A stretch of DNA of 64,000 bases, taken from Larix kaempferi (lineage: Eukaryota; Streptophyta; Pinopsida; Pinales; Pinaceae). The position numbers were made by a program, and so were the translations under genes. Location of the stretch: NCBI GenBank assembly GCA_027924585.1, contig BSBM01000319.1, positions 4,307,001 through 4,371,000 on the forward strand, given 5' to 3'. Below the pieces are notes generated by a model that was not told where the DNA came from, did no database searches, and was given only the letters and a program-made list of their open reading frames with translations. Each line of letters starts with the position of its first letter. Position 1 is the stretch's first letter. Below, piece by piece: positions 44,329-55,495 of the stretch.

Positions 44329-45363
44329 ATGGAGACTTCTTCTTCACAAAATATTCTTACTCCATTCAACTATGATGAATGGAAACCAAAGATGATTGCA
44401 TTCTTGAAGAGACAATGTCTTTTTGATATGTGCATTGGTAATACAAGAGATTTTGATTCCGATGAAGAGGAGAATGATTGGCTCAATCATTGTGACAGAG
44501 CTTTTGGAGCAATGTGTCTTGCTATGTCTGCTTGTATGCGCTACCTCAGTAATACTGCTGAAAATCCAAGTGATCTATGGGTCCAACTAGACAGAGAATT
44601 TGGAAAGCAAGAAGAAGAGGATCATGGTAGCCTTTTGGAGAACAAGCCCAGTGAAATCTCCTTATGTGTTCTTTCCGATCATGTGTTGGCCTCAACAATT
44701 GTTCAAGATGAAGAAGAAACTATAGATTCAAAACTCACTCTCTCAAAGTCTTCTATTTCGAATTCTGAGGAAGATAAACCAGCTCATACTCTAGATTCCA
44801 AAGAGGTTCTTGAATCCTCTCTTTCACATGAGTTTGCCAACATGCAGAATAATGATCTACTTGAAGTTTTGGAAGTAAAATCTGATTTTGGAGGTGAAGC
44901 ATTCGCCCTCCTTGATTGCATGCCTCCTATAGACTTATGTTCTATCATTTACAAAGTTTCTCACATTTTTAATGAAGATGAAGAGCACTACCATTCGCTT
45001 GAGTTTAATTCTTATGCACTTTTTGTTGATTTTGGTTTTGATCTCACCCTTGTTGATTCAAAGGAGATCTCAAGAAACCATTCATCTATTTTTGGAGCTG
45101 ATTTAACTTCTATTGATAAGAAGTTCAAGTTTCAAGATCTATTTGATCCTATTGGAGCTATTCCTACCTCACTTGGTTCGAATCACAGGTTCCAGGATCA
45201 TCCTCATATTTTCAGATTTGTTCTCACCTTTTGCGGTATGAAGAGCAAGTTCTTAAAGTATCCACATTCGCTTGCATCCACTGATGGAAAATTCAAGCAC
45301 ATGTTTTTGGAGCATGATCCATTTACTCCCAAGAGTAAGATACCTCCAGACATATCTACTTGA
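44329..45363 (+). CDS. Element H ORF: gag-like N-terminus fused to an unknown acidic domain
   Basis: 344 codons, uninterrupted, ATG at 44329. Residues 1-100 (NILTPFNYDEWKPKMIAFL, ENDWLNHCDRAFGAMCLAM, DLWVQLDREFG) look like the N-terminal part of a copia gag (DUF4219/UBN2-like). The remaining 240 residues are acidic, rich in Ser, Leu, Asp and Phe, have no zinc knuckle and match no family I know. Loose repeats of SIFGADLTS- and KFKFQDLFDP-like words occur near residues 255-330. The stop at 45361-45363 lies 185 bp before the polypurine tract. An intact frame flanked by LTRs about 2.3% diverged deserves attention. It may help packaging; that is speculation. Confidence 0.75.
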   Translation: METSSSQNILTPFNYDEWKPKMIAFLKRQCLFDMCIGNTRDFDSDEEENDWLNHCDRAFGAMCLAMSACMRYLSNTAENPSDLWVQLDREFGKQEEEDHGSLLENKPSEISLCVLSDHVLASTIVQDEEETIDSKLTLSKSSISNSEEDKPAHTLDSKEVLESSLSHEFANMQNNDLLEVLEVKSDFGGEAFALLDCMPPIDLCSIIYKVSHIFNEDEEHYHSLEFNSYALFVDFGFDLTLVDSKEISRNHSSIFGADLTSIDKKFKFQDLFDPIGAIPTSLGSNHRFQDHPHIFRFVLTFCGMKSKFLKYPHSLASTDGKFKHMFLEHDPFTPKSKIPPDIST

Positions 45364-45556
45364 TTTTGGAGCAGTTAAATCTTTTGGTGTACTACAGTCT
45401 ATTTTGAGGGGGGTATTTTTCCCATGAGGTTTTCCCCATTTCCTCGGTTTATTTACTGTTGTTAGTTTGGATTATTATTGTATTGGGGTGACCTTTGGTC
45501 TTAGTTACTAGGGCCCCACATTATTTTTTGCACATCATAGTCTAGCTTGAGGGGGG

Positions 45557-46280
45557 TGTTCGGATATCCACATCATCTTTTTCAGGATCTTGCATGCAAT
45601 TAGGGTTTGCATGCAAATTCTAGGGTTTGCATGCATCCCAGTCACCAGGTTGATGCCTCCAGCACCTTAGCCACCTTATTCTAGCACCCGGGAGCCACTT
45701 ACTTCAGAGTTTTAGCCCTCCTAGTCTGGAAGGCGCCCACTTCTCACCTACTGCCAGAGAAGGGCGCACTTCTTCACCTGCCACTGCAGTTCCACTTCAG
45801 TTACATTCAGTTAGCTCCGATTCTCCCTGATTTGAGGCTAGTTTCACTCCCGACTGACTATTTCACTTCCGTTGGACCTCCAGATTGACTAGATGACTTG
45901 TTCTGACTTCAGTTAGCCTCCCATGCGCCCCCCACTAAGCCTCCTTCCCTTAATCATTGCTACACACTTCAGTTACACTTGTTACATTTAGTTAGACTCA
46001 GATTGACACCTGGATGACTGGTTCTTGTACATTGATGAGCACCACCGATTGATGATGAGGACTCCTAGTTGGAGTCAAGCTACTCCATTCTGTGATTCGA
46101 ATGGCCTACTTAGTCAATTCTAATTGCTCACTCACATTGTCAGATTGTATTGTAATTATTCACCCTTATTGGGATATTGAGCACTGCTGCATGTTTTGCA
46201 CAGTTTTACACCATATTTTCTATGTTCATCTGTTGTGATTGATTTACTTGTTCATTAGATCTATTGTGACTAATTTTACA
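45557..46280 (+). repeat. Element H 3' LTR
   Basis: 724 bp partner of 43395-44118, followed by ATGTT. Confidence 0.96.
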
Positions 46281-46635
46281 ATGTTAACCCTATAATGGAT
46301 TGCTAACCTAATTGAACCATGGAATGGTTAGGGGGCTTGTGGCATCCTTAAACTACTCTATGATTCAGAAAGAGATTATTCCAAGAGACAAGTAGAGACC
46401 TGTTAAAGGTTGGAAGGTACCTTAGAATGGTTACAGACTTAAACTTCAAAGAATAAAATGAAGAGGTTGGACACCTCAGTTGGGCAGGGGATTGCACCAA
46501 CTGATAGAGCTCTTCAAGAGATTTCAAACAGTACCAACCTTGACTCATTTGGACTAAGGACGAGGAAGTTATGACCCTTGGAAGTTACTTGAAATATTGT
46601 TGGGATGAGGGTCTTGAGCATGGCCATTTCTGCAT

Positions 46636-47030
46636 CCGCAATGCGGATTGCAAATTGCGGAGGGTCATATTAGCGGAAAGGAAAGTTAGGTTTATGCACA
46701 TGCAATTGTGTATTGCAGATTGCGGAAAGTCATTTGGCGGAAAGGTTAAATTTCCGCATTCCCCCACCCATAATTGCAAATTGCATCTTGCAAAAAGTCA
46801 TTTGGAGGAAAGGTTAGGTTTCCACATTTCCGTACCCGCAATTGCAAAATGCAGATTGCAAAAAGTCATTTGGAGGGAAAATTAGATCTTTGCATTTTCG
46901 CACCCAAAATTGCAGATTTTCGATTGTGGACTAGGGAAGGTCACATAAAGGAAAATTTATATTCCACATTTCCACACCCGCAATGCAGATTGCGGATTGC
47001 GGAAAGGTGCAGTTGCGGACTACGGATCGC
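46636..47030 (+). repeat. Tandem array near the end of the E LTR
   Basis: Five to six diverged units of about 68-75 bp built from GCAATTGCAxATTGCGG, a GTCATTTGGxGGAAAGG string and a CCGCATTTCCxCACCC string. The GCAAT/ATTGC words make each unit self-complementary. Confidence 0.8.
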
Positions 47031-47150
47031 AAGGGTGAGATGCGGACCCGATCCCAGTGTGACTGTGGTTAATTTTGGAAGCAAAAGAAGAAGAAAAAAA
47101 GTAACTGAGGGTTTCACGTGGTCTAAGAAGTCCATGGGGACATTACAGAG

Positions 47151-47162
47151 TGGTGCCAGAGC
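47151..47162 (+). other. Element E primer binding site
   Basis: TGGTGCCAGAGC, two bases different from the initiator-Met form TGGTATCAGAGC, 3 nt after the LTR end GGGGACATTACA. Confidence 0.7.
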
Positions 47163-47283
47163 TTCAGTTGCAACACTGGGGATGTTAGGGCCGAACCGGG
47201 GAAGAAATCACACTCAAAGAAATTCCCAGGGCACTGTTTAATCTAACAGAACTTTTATAATTTACTGATTAATGAATAATTGT

Positions 47284-48007
47284 TGTTAACACCCAAAAAG
47301 TGTTCACTACCTCATCTACCACATTATATGGCTCATTTGTCCATTTTCCTACCATATTTCCCTTAAAATCCCAAAAAAATCCCGTTAAAAAGCCTCCAAA
47401 AGGCCTAAAATGCCTCCAAAAGGCCACAAAACCCTCAAAATAGCCTAAAAAAGGCTAAAAAACCCCTTTTTCCTCCAAAAATAGCAAAAATCCCCTAAAA
47501 AGGGAAGAAAAAATATAAAATAATGAGGAAAAGGAGGAAAAAACCCTATACAGCTGCCCAAAACCATGTGTTTCCCAAAACCATGGGTCGGCACTCCACC
47601 ACCAAAAAACTATAAATAGGTGATGGAGATCCCTTATTCCATATCCACAATCACAAGCACCCTTACTCTGCCAAAATCTCTCTCGAAACCCTAGTTCACC
47701 ATTGAACTATTTTCACCTTGAGAGCCACCTTTGGCCCATTCCCACCATTGGAGAAAGAGAAGGAGCATATTGGAGCTTGGAGCATCCTCTTGGACCTTGC
47801 AAGGAGCTTCATCAACCTCCACATTGGAGGTAATATCAATACAAAAAGCCATTCTTTAAATTTGTTGTTTATGTTTCATGCATGTTTTAGAATTAATTTA
47901 ATTTCTGTTTTAGCTTAATTATTTACATTTACTGAACTGCTACTAAGGAGTCCATTCTCCTTAGTAGGTGCTCATTTGCACAAGATAGGGGTAAAACCCT
48001 AGCTACA
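47284..48007 (+). repeat. Element D 5' LTR
   Basis: 724 bp, TGTTAACACCC to CCTAGCTACA. TATA box TATAAATAGG at 47611-47620 and the conserved stem-loop at 47940-47967. Confidence 0.97.
47611..47620 (+). promoter_or_regulatory. TATA box in element D LTR
   Basis: TATAAATAGG; second copy at 59345-59354. Confidence 0.75.
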
Positions 48008-48011
48008 GTTT

Positions 48012-48026
48012 TGGCGACTCCCCTAG
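48012..48026 (+). other. Element D primer binding site
   Basis: TGGCGACTCCCCTAG, 4 nt after the LTR, about 13 of 15 positions as in the tRNA-Arg type site of B. Confidence 0.7.
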
Positions 48027-49513
48027 ATTTTGAATTTCTGGTTTCGTTTATAATTTTTTCTTTTCGGCTGTCCCTTTCGGCCGCCGCATACCGCGCTTTT
48101 TCCCTCTGCAGTCGCGTCCCGACCGCGTCTTTCAGGCCTTTACCTGCGACCCGATCGCGGCTCTCAGACGGTTTCCGACGCCCTGCCGGTGGATTCAAGT
48201 CTGTTACCTGCGATCCGGCCGCGGCTAATCCGCCTATTTGCTGCGATCTGACTGCGCCTGTCGGCCATTTTCTCGCGTCCCGACTGCGGCTCTTTGCCTC
48301 TTTCGGGCGTCTCGACTACGTCTGTTAGCCCTTTTGCCGCGACCCGACTGCATTTTTTTCCCTATTTTCTGCATCCCGACTGCGTCTGCTGGCCCGAAAG
48401 CCGCGACTTGACCGCCACTGTTGCCCTCAAACCCGCGGTCTGCCTGTTCTGTTTCGCCACAGACCCGCGGTCTGATTTCTGCATTTTTCCTGTTTTGAGC
48501 CCAGCCCCTTTTGCTGCAATATTTTCTGCATCTGAACAGCCCCCTGTCCTACCTGCAGCTCACTTCCTTACAGCCTTTCTGCAACATAATTTATGTTCCC
48601 TTTACAGAATCGTTTTAAAATTTCAGTATTTTTAATTCAGAAAATTTTGCAAGTTAAAGTTTCAATTCCGGCATTATTGATAGTTAGAAGTTGCCCCCCT
48701 TGTGGCACTTCTATTTTGGGTTCATAACCTCACGAGCACACACTCTGTCACATAAATCAAGTGAGCCTTAAAAAGTACCTAACTGAACCAACATTCTAAC
48801 CCCACTTGGGGAACACAAAAGAATCATTGTAGTTAGGTATGATCGGGGGGATAGGCTTCCAACAACACCCCTTGGTTATTTCACTTGAGACATAGTTGTT
48901 GTCCAAATAGGGAACCAAAATCCCCTAGTACTTTTTGGCACGGTCACGACCAGTTTATCAGAGGGCATCTCCCTTAGGAGGGGTGAAGTCGGGAGACTGG
49001 TTCCGGAGGCCTGAGTGGAATACCGCACTCCATTCAGTAACCGAAGGGCTACCTTTCGCGGTTCGCGGGATATCCTTGTATAGGGGTATTGCGGTCAACG
49101 AACTAAACGGTAGATTCACCTTTCTGGACGTGTCATGAACGGGGTATCTTAGTTGCCATTCTTCTAGGATTGACTACCCGGTGTCCCTCCCGGTAGGGGG
49201 ATATCATAGCCACTTGGCTTTCCTACTCATATTGTCTGACTTGGATTTCATCACCTTGCAGAGGATATGTTTAGTTGAGTCAGAATACTTTTAGTTAGGT
49301 GTTTGCATGCTCCTTTACCTCCCTTTGGTCTAGTGAGTCCACCATTTTTTCTTTTTAGGAAACCTGCTGCTTGTTGGTATTCTGACCATCTTTGTTGATA
49401 CTCCACCTATTGTAGCACAGCTGTTGCAGTGGGTGTTTTGAGTTGGTTTTTGGCCTGAGTGCCTTGTTTTTGAGCTCTCCTTCTGCACACTCGGTTGCAT
49501 TAGGCTTTTTTGA
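48027..49513 (+). other. Element D leader
   Basis: 1.5 kb. 48090-48440 is a degenerate CpG-rich series (CTGCGATCCGxCCGCGGCT-like, about 35 bp period) in the place of the clean 32-bp array of C. 48780-49330 is collinear with the C leader. No gene supported. Confidence 0.75.
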
Positions 49514-51259
49514 GCTGTTTTTCTACTCACCTCAACCCACAGAGATTTGACACCATCCGTCACCATTGAGTCCCCGAGACATTCTCGGCGCCTCAGGGGC
49601 GAGCCCCCACAACACGGTTCTCTTGACACCACACGTCATAGATTCCGATCATTATCCGTTGATCTTACTCATCACAGATCTAGAGCCTTGTCACTTGACT
49701 CCACTCGTCAGCGACATAGGACTCCGTCACCAGATATTGACACTCCTTACTTTACCTCTGATTCTGAAGAAGAGTCTGAGAACCCTATTTACACTGCCCC
49801 TACTAGTCCCATGGCTGGCGCGACTTCCACTCCTTTCGCTATAGGGACCATTGGTGGCACATCCACCACTACACCAGTTACCACACCTGCTCTAGGAATG
49901 CCCTCGATGGGGGCCACATCCACCATCCCGGTTACCATTCCTATTCCCGTACCTGGCCTACATACCACCACTACATCAGTGGCTCACACAACCCATGGTG
50001 GTGCTGGACCATCCTCCACCACCTTAGTCCCCCCACTTGGGGGCACCATCCCAAATCCTGTCCCTCCACTTGGGGGCATTGGCCCCAACTTGGTCCAACC
50101 CACTACTGTGTCACATCCTTCTTCCAGTTTTCCATTCATGGCTAGCCTCAACCTTCCTGACCTGGCCAGATTGACCAACGACCCTATTCGACACGACCCT
50201 ACGTGGCCTCATATGCCTACCAAGCTCCCCTCTGACATCCCTAAGTTCGAGGGCAAGGCCGGTGAGGACCCACAAAACCATATCATGTCATTCCACCTAT
50301 GGTGTTCCTCTAACTCCATAGTGGATGACTCTGTTCGCCTCCGTCTCTTACAGCGCACCTTCACTGGCTCTGCAGCCAAATGGTATATCGAGCAACCTCA
50401 TGGGACCCATGCCACCTTTGCTTCCCTTGCCTCGACATTCCTGCAGTTCTTCCAGTTGCCTGTCCGCTATGACGCGAGCGTTGAGATCCTCCTATCTTGT
50501 AGACAAAACACGGCTACCCATATCACGGACCACATCCATGAGTGGCGTCGACGCCGTAGCTTATGCAAGATCAAACTAGACGACCGTATCTTCCTAGATT
50601 GGTTCCTCAAATCCCTTCTCCCTGTTATTACTAAGGATGTGGCATCAGAAAGACCCCAGTCTGAAGAAGAGGCCATCCTTAAGGCCCAACAGTTCGACCT
50701 CATTTACGCCCAGTCGGGTTACCTCTATACCATTATACCTCACGCCCCTCGCGGTGAGTCCTCCCATCACGATGCGCCGGGGGCATCCCACGCCGCAGAC
50801 GGCATCATCGGTCGTGTTTCTTCGCATCCTCAACCATTTTCTATTGCACGTCCTACCTCTGGCCCCGACCTTTCGCGGGCCACCTCACAGTCTGGAGCCA
50901 CCAACTCATATGCTCCCATGACACATCACCATCATTCCCATGGACCCAGCGGTCCACCTCAGTGCTTCGGGCATGCACCCCCTGCTTATGCCCCCCCATT
51001 CGCACCTCAGCCTTACTACTATCAGCAAGCTGCCCCAGCTCCTGCACCTTCACAGGCCCAACCAGCTTATTACCCGCCACAGGCAGCCCCTGCGGAAAAT
51101 CCACAACCTGCTCCGCAGACATATCAGCAACCTCCTCCAGGTGTCGCACCTGCGCATCCTCCACCTACATACCATCCACCGCAACCTGCTCCCGCTCCTG
51201 CACAACCTCAAAACCCACCTGCTGCTCAAGGGCAAGTCTACGCCCAACAAAATCCGTAG
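49514..51259 (+). CDS. Element D gag
   Basis: Open from 49514 to a TAG at 51257. The first in-frame ATG is 49811 (MAGATSTPFAIG), matching the first ATG of C at 16178, so I take it as the safest start. However, the upstream 99 codons are also open and conserved in C (Arg/His/Ser/Asp-rich), so a non-AUG or spliced start is possible. The capsid domain is at about 50160-50720: LPSDIPKFEGKAGEDPQN, SAAKWYIEQPHGTH and DWFLKSLLPVITKDV. Then a long Pro/Gln/Ala/Tyr region. Gag would form the particle. The TAG reads CAG-like in context, so the ancestral frame went on into protease and pol. Confidence 0.85.
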   Translation, partial: AVFLLTSTHRDLTPSVTIESPRHSRRLRGEPPQHGSLDTTRHRFRSLSVDLTHHRSRALSLDSTRQRHRTPSPDIDTPYFTSDSEEESENPIYTAPTSPMAGATSTPFAIGTIGGTSTTTPVTTPALGMPSMGATSTIPVTIPIPVPGLHTTTTSVAHTTHGGAGPSSTTLVPPLGGTIPNPVPPLGGIGPNLVQPTTVSHPSSSFPFMASLNLPDLARLTNDPIRHDPTWPHMPTKLPSDIPKFEGKAGEDPQNHIMSFHLWCSSNSIVDDSVRLRLLQRTFTGSAAKWYIEQPHGTHATFASLASTFLQFFQLPVRYDASVEILLSCRQNTATHITDHIHEWRRRRSLCKIKLDDRIFLDWFLKSLLPVITKDVASERPQSEEEAILKAQQFDLIYAQSGYLYTIIPHAPRGESSHHDAPGASHAADGIIGRVSSHPQPFSIARPTSGPDLSRATSQSGATNSYAPMTHHHHSHGPSGPPQCFGHAPPAYAPPFAPQPYYYQQAAPAPAPSQAQPAYYPPQAAPAENPQPAPQTYQQPPPGVAPAHPPPTYHPPQPAPAPAQPQNPPAAQGQVYAQQNP

Positions 51260-52564
51260 CAGAACCAGAACAACCAACGCAACCAGGGCCAACAGAACCG
51301 CGGCAAAGGCCGTAATCGCGGGAACAACCAACCTGCAGACCAAGCTGGTCAACCAGCTAATCCCCCCGACAACAACAACGCGGCCCCCGCTAACAAAAAC
51401 CCTGATCGCCCGCCCAAGTAGGCTAAAAACCCTAATTTGAGAACAAACCATCCTTGTTCTATCTGCGGGGTCTATGGCCACTACACACATACTTGCCCAC
51501 ATTTGGAGCGAGCTCGACAACTTTGGGTTGATGATTCCCATCGCCAAGGGCATGCGGCTCCTCAAGCACCGCCCAACCCCCCACAACCTCAGCAGCAACC
51601 TTTGGTGCTGCAAAACCCCTTACCAACCCAAGGCGTGGTGAACACTCAGCCGTTGGCCCCTCAAGCTAACGCGCAACCCCTACAACAACAGATCACATAC
51701 GTCGCTCCTGATCAACCCATGTTTGACTCAGGTACCCATCACTTGTTGATGATGTCTTCCAATGATGTCAACCTACAGACCCGTCGGAACCAATATGGCT
51801 CCACCTCTGAAGCCCTTCCCGCTGATAAAACCGCTAACGCTCATCCCACTGATCAAGCGTTACGTATCCCTCCCCCGCCAGTCGATGGCGCTCCCAAAGC
51901 AGCTCGTTTCCCACTTCACCGTATCAACAACACCCCCAATGCGCGTGCTGCGTCAAACTACAACATTGTAGACGACCTAGCCCAATCTCCCGCAGCCATG
52001 TCTGCGTTAGAAGTCTTGAAGAACTGCCCTTCCCAGCGCAAGAATTTACTCTCCGCCATTGGGGGGATTGACCCAAATGATTCAAATTTGATGGCATTTT
52101 ATTTGGACCAGTCCGAACCACGCCTGCCTTCCACCTTAGCATTCCAATTTTCTGTTTCCGTTCGGAATCTTGTCATCCATCGATGCATCATCGATGAGGG
52201 TGCCTCCACATGCGTTATGTCTACACTCGTATGGCAGAAGTTGGGATCCCCTACACTCCAGCAGTCAACCACTGCGTTACGCGCCTACGACGGACGTTCG
52301 GCTCAGCCCCAAGGTCTCCTAGCCAATGTCCCTATCCAGTTAGGTGGTAAAACCGTCCTCATCGATATCGAGGTCATCAATGCCCAGCTTGATTACAACC
52401 TCTTACTCGGTCGCAGCTACATGTATGCTATGCGGGCGGTCGCTTCCTCGGTCTTTCGTACCATGATGTTCCCCCATGATGGACGCGTGGTCAAGATCGA
52501 CCAACTTACTTACTATGATCCCAGTGCTCCCGTGGCACCTAAAAATGTTCTCCCCATGGTTTAA
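51260..52564 (+). pseudogene. Element D first zinc knuckle and protease
   Basis: Same frame as gag. A Gln/Asn/Arg-rich basic stretch, a TAG at 51419-51421, then CSICGVYGHYTHTC (51455-51496, CX2CX4HX4C). The protease is at about 52140-52480, active strand CIIDEGASTCVMS with GAT at 52193 and GAG at 52196, so Asp-Glu-Gly-Ala; YNLLLGRSYMYAM is the second conserved strand. It ends at a TAA at 52562-52564 where C has GAA. The frame is open from 51422 to 52561. The protease would cleave the polyprotein. Confidence 0.85.
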
Positions 52565-55495
52565 CAACCTGTTTCTCGTGCCACCACCTCGTTTATTTCC
52601 TCTACGGGGCCTGGAGTCTACTCAGACGCGCCGATGACTTCCACCTTCCAATCTATTCCGCCTCCCTCGGCCCCCACGGACGTGTCTGACTTATGTACCT
52701 TGTCCCACGACAACCAACCACCTAACAATCAACCACCCTTGTTGCCTAAACCACCATTGGTACCTAGCCACATTGGTGTTACACCTATCCATACGATCCC
52801 CTTCCTAGTTCCTCCATCGGGAGTAGTAAGCGCCCCGGTCATGGCTACCCTTAGCCTCCCTGGGTTAACTTTGGGATTACCCGTATGGTATCTTTCGCCT
52901 CACGTTCGCCCGCCGACACCAGATGTCGTCCTCCAACCGGTGCAACCCATGGCTACTACCTCTCAGCCACCTTCAGGTGTCTTTACCCCTTCGTCCTCCA
53001 CGACTCCTCCTCCTACTCCCAAACCCACTGGGGGCAGAGGTCCACAACCTTACACTGCTGTACCACCTCCCAAGACAGTAAAAAACCCTCCAGTGTTTCG
53101 TGCTCCTCCCAAATGCTCGCTGTGTGACAAGCTGGGCCATGCAACCCACCAATGCCCACAGTTACCAGCATTGCAAGAGCACATGCAGATGCTAGATGAT
53201 GACCCCAACATCCCAACTGTCGAACTCAACCCCACTCCCAAGCCTAAAGACAAGTCCCTACGTACTAACCACTCCTGTGCCATATGCGGTATTTACGGGC
53301 ATTACTCCCATCATTGTCCCGATCTCCCGGATTACAGAGCGGCTCTCTATGAGATGAACAATTTGGATCTTGAGACGGCCCCAACCACCATTGAGGAGAT
53401 CCACCCCCCGGCCTCTTCCCCTTCTGGAGAGATTAATACCATCTATATGATCTCCACTACCCCCTCGTCAACCGATTTGACGATGCAAACTTTCCGTACC
53501 GATGAGGAGATTCTTGAGGCCCTTACCGCTCCAGATTATCCCTGGGATGATATGCACCACCGTTCCTATTTCATCCCAGAAGAATCCTCCTCTAGCACAG
53601 CTACCCAATTCACAGTTGAGTCCAAAGACTTCCTTCCCACTAAGGTCGACTGGTTCAAGGACCCTATTCCGGCTCCTGATGCCTTCGAGGAAGGTAACAT
53701 GGCCAACATCTCACCTGTTATCCAAGTTGATATCGCTGCCCCAGGACGTGCCCCTGAACTCATCACTTTAGCAGCATTCTGCAGTAAACAAGAGATTGCG
53801 GACTATATAAACCTTTTCAGAGAATTCCGTGATGTCTTTGCCTGGTCCTATACCGAAATGCTTGGTCTTGACCCCGCCATTTTAGAGCACCACATTGACA
53901 CATGGCCTGATGTACCCCCCGTTCGTCAGAAACAGCGACCCATTCATCCCTCAAAACTCCCAGCTGTCAAGGCCGAGATTGAGAAACTGCGCAAGGCAGG
54001 GTTCATTTATCCTATTGCCTATACCACTTGGGTTTCAAACCCTGTTCCCGTTAACAAAAAACAAGGCACCATTCGAGTATGCACTGACTTCCGCGATTTA
54101 AACCACGCTTGTCCCAAGGACAATTTCCCCACGCCATTTATTGACCAGCTCATCGATGCGTGTGCAGGGCATGAAGTCCTCTCCTTCATGGATGGTTTTT
54201 TCGGATACAACCAGATTCAGATCCGTAAGGAAGACCAGTACAAAATTGCCTTTACTACCCCATGGGGCACCTTTGCCTATCGCGTCATGCCGTTCGGCCT
54301 CAAAAATGTTGGTGCCACTTTCCAGCGGGCCATGACTTATTGCTTTCACGACTTGGTCCATATCCTGTTAGTCTACCTTGATGACCTTACAGCTTGTTCC
54401 CGGAAACGATCCGACCACCTTAACGACCTTCGACAATTTTTTCTGCGTTGTCGCAAATACCAAATCCGCTTGAACCCACACAAGTGTGTCTTTTGCGTTC
54501 CGGCAGGCCGATTGTTGGGTTTCATTGTTTCCCAGAAAGGAATTACTGTTGACCTTCTAAAATTCCAAGCCATCTTAGACCTTCCCTCTCCTCGCACGCT
54601 CCGGCAACTCCAAAGTCTGCAGGGGCGATCCAACTTCCTTCGACGCTTCGTTCCTGATTATGCCACCACCGTTCATGGTTTCTTGCGCCTGCTCCGTACC
54701 CACATACCCTTCGTCTGGGATGAGCAAGCAGAAGCTGCATTCGAAGCCCTCAAGAAGGCTCTCACACAAGCCCCTCTGATCTCCCCTCCGGATTTCTCCC
54801 AGGACTTCATCCTATACGTCTCGGCTTCTGAGCATGCCGTGTCCGGAGTCTTGGTTCAAGAAGATGCTTCTCACCAGGAGCATGTCATTTACTACGTCAT
54901 CCAGACCTTGTCTGGTCCACCCCTCCATTACCCATATGAGGAGAGACTTGCCCTCGCCGTAGTCTTTTCCGTACAAAAATTGCGACACTATATCTTAATG
55001 AGTCACACCACCGTCGTCGCCGACTCTAACCCCATGGTCTATCTTCTAAACCGGCGGCTACTGCAAGGTCGTGTTGCTAAATGGGTCATTATCCTCCAGG
55101 AATATGACCTTACCTTTAAAACACCTAAGAGCACTAAAGCCCTCGCGCTTGTCCTTCTCCCGGCCAAACCAATCTCCGATGAGTTACCCGACAATCACCT
55201 GTTCACTATCTCGTCCGATGACCCATGGTATGGTGATATCTTGTTATACCTGCGCACGCAGAAGTTCAGACCCAAAGTTACCCGTAATGGACGCCGTCGC
55301 ATCCGTCACCAGGCCTCCCGATATCTCCTCTTAGGCGATGTCCTCTACCGGCGCCGAGTTGACACAATTCTTCGTCGTTTCCTTACACACGAGGAAGCTG
55401 AACACGTCCTTAATGACTGTCATAGCGGTGCCTGCGGAGGCCATTTCTTAGGGATGGCCACCGCCCAAAAGGTCATCCGCGCCGGATACTTCTAG
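52565..55495 (+). pseudogene. Element D post-protease module, reverse transcriptase and RNase H
   Basis: Same frame, open apart from its ends; the ATG at 52634 is incidental. First a Pro-rich module with MATLSLPGLTLGLPVWY, then knuckles CSLCDKLGHATHQC (53114-53155) and CAICGIYGHYSHHC (53276-53317). FREFRDVFAWSYTEM leads into RT (about 53930-54600): RVCTDFRDLNHACPKDN, MPFGLKNVGATFQRAM and YLDD at 54374-54385. RNase H is at about 54780-55150 with YVSASEHAVSGVLVQED; I see no second, archaeal-type RNase H. The integrase zinc region begins at about 55380. A TAG at 55493 replaces a Trp (TGG) in GYFWP-type context. About 950 codons are free of stops, consistent with recent insertion. Confidence 0.92.

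Larger units (their letters stand above)
43395..46280 (+). mobile_element. Element H: compact non-autonomous LTR element with a single ORF
   Basis: 2886 bp: LTR 43395-44118, PBS TGGTATCAGAGC abutting it, leader, one ORF of 344 codons, polypurine tract GAGGGGGG at 45549-45556, LTR 45557-46280, TSD ATGTT. The gag-like start of the ORF and the PBS directly abutting the LTR suggest a Ty1/copia origin. No protease, RT, RNase H or integrase. It lies inside the LTR of E. Confidence 0.94.
23718..47147 (+). repeat. Element E 5' LTR (in three pieces around F and H)
   Basis: Pieces are 23718-23815, 41921-43394 and 46286-47147. The E LTR is related to the F LTR: shared words include TAGTGTGGA..CAAGGCCAAGG, GAGACCTA..GTTGGG and AAAGATAAGTGTT. 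It ends GGGGACATTACA just before the PBS. The middle piece has three tandem copies of a GCTTGATAA..CCCATCT-type unit, and the last piece has a repeat array (46636-47030). Confidence 0.75.

Noticed and set aside
46571-47241. Two overlapping plus-strand ORFs of 104 and 155 codons near the end of the E LTR.
   Set aside because: They arise from the GCAATT tandem array and cross the LTR end and PBS; no domain.
47718-47918. 66-codon ORF present twice (also 59452-59652).
   Set aside because: The two copies are the D LTRs; the ORF is downstream of the TATA box but nearly identical LTRs give no independent conservation, and C LTRs do not keep it.
54019-54769. Minus-strand ORFs within the D reverse transcriptase.
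   Set aside because: Opposite-strand shadows of a long real coding frame.
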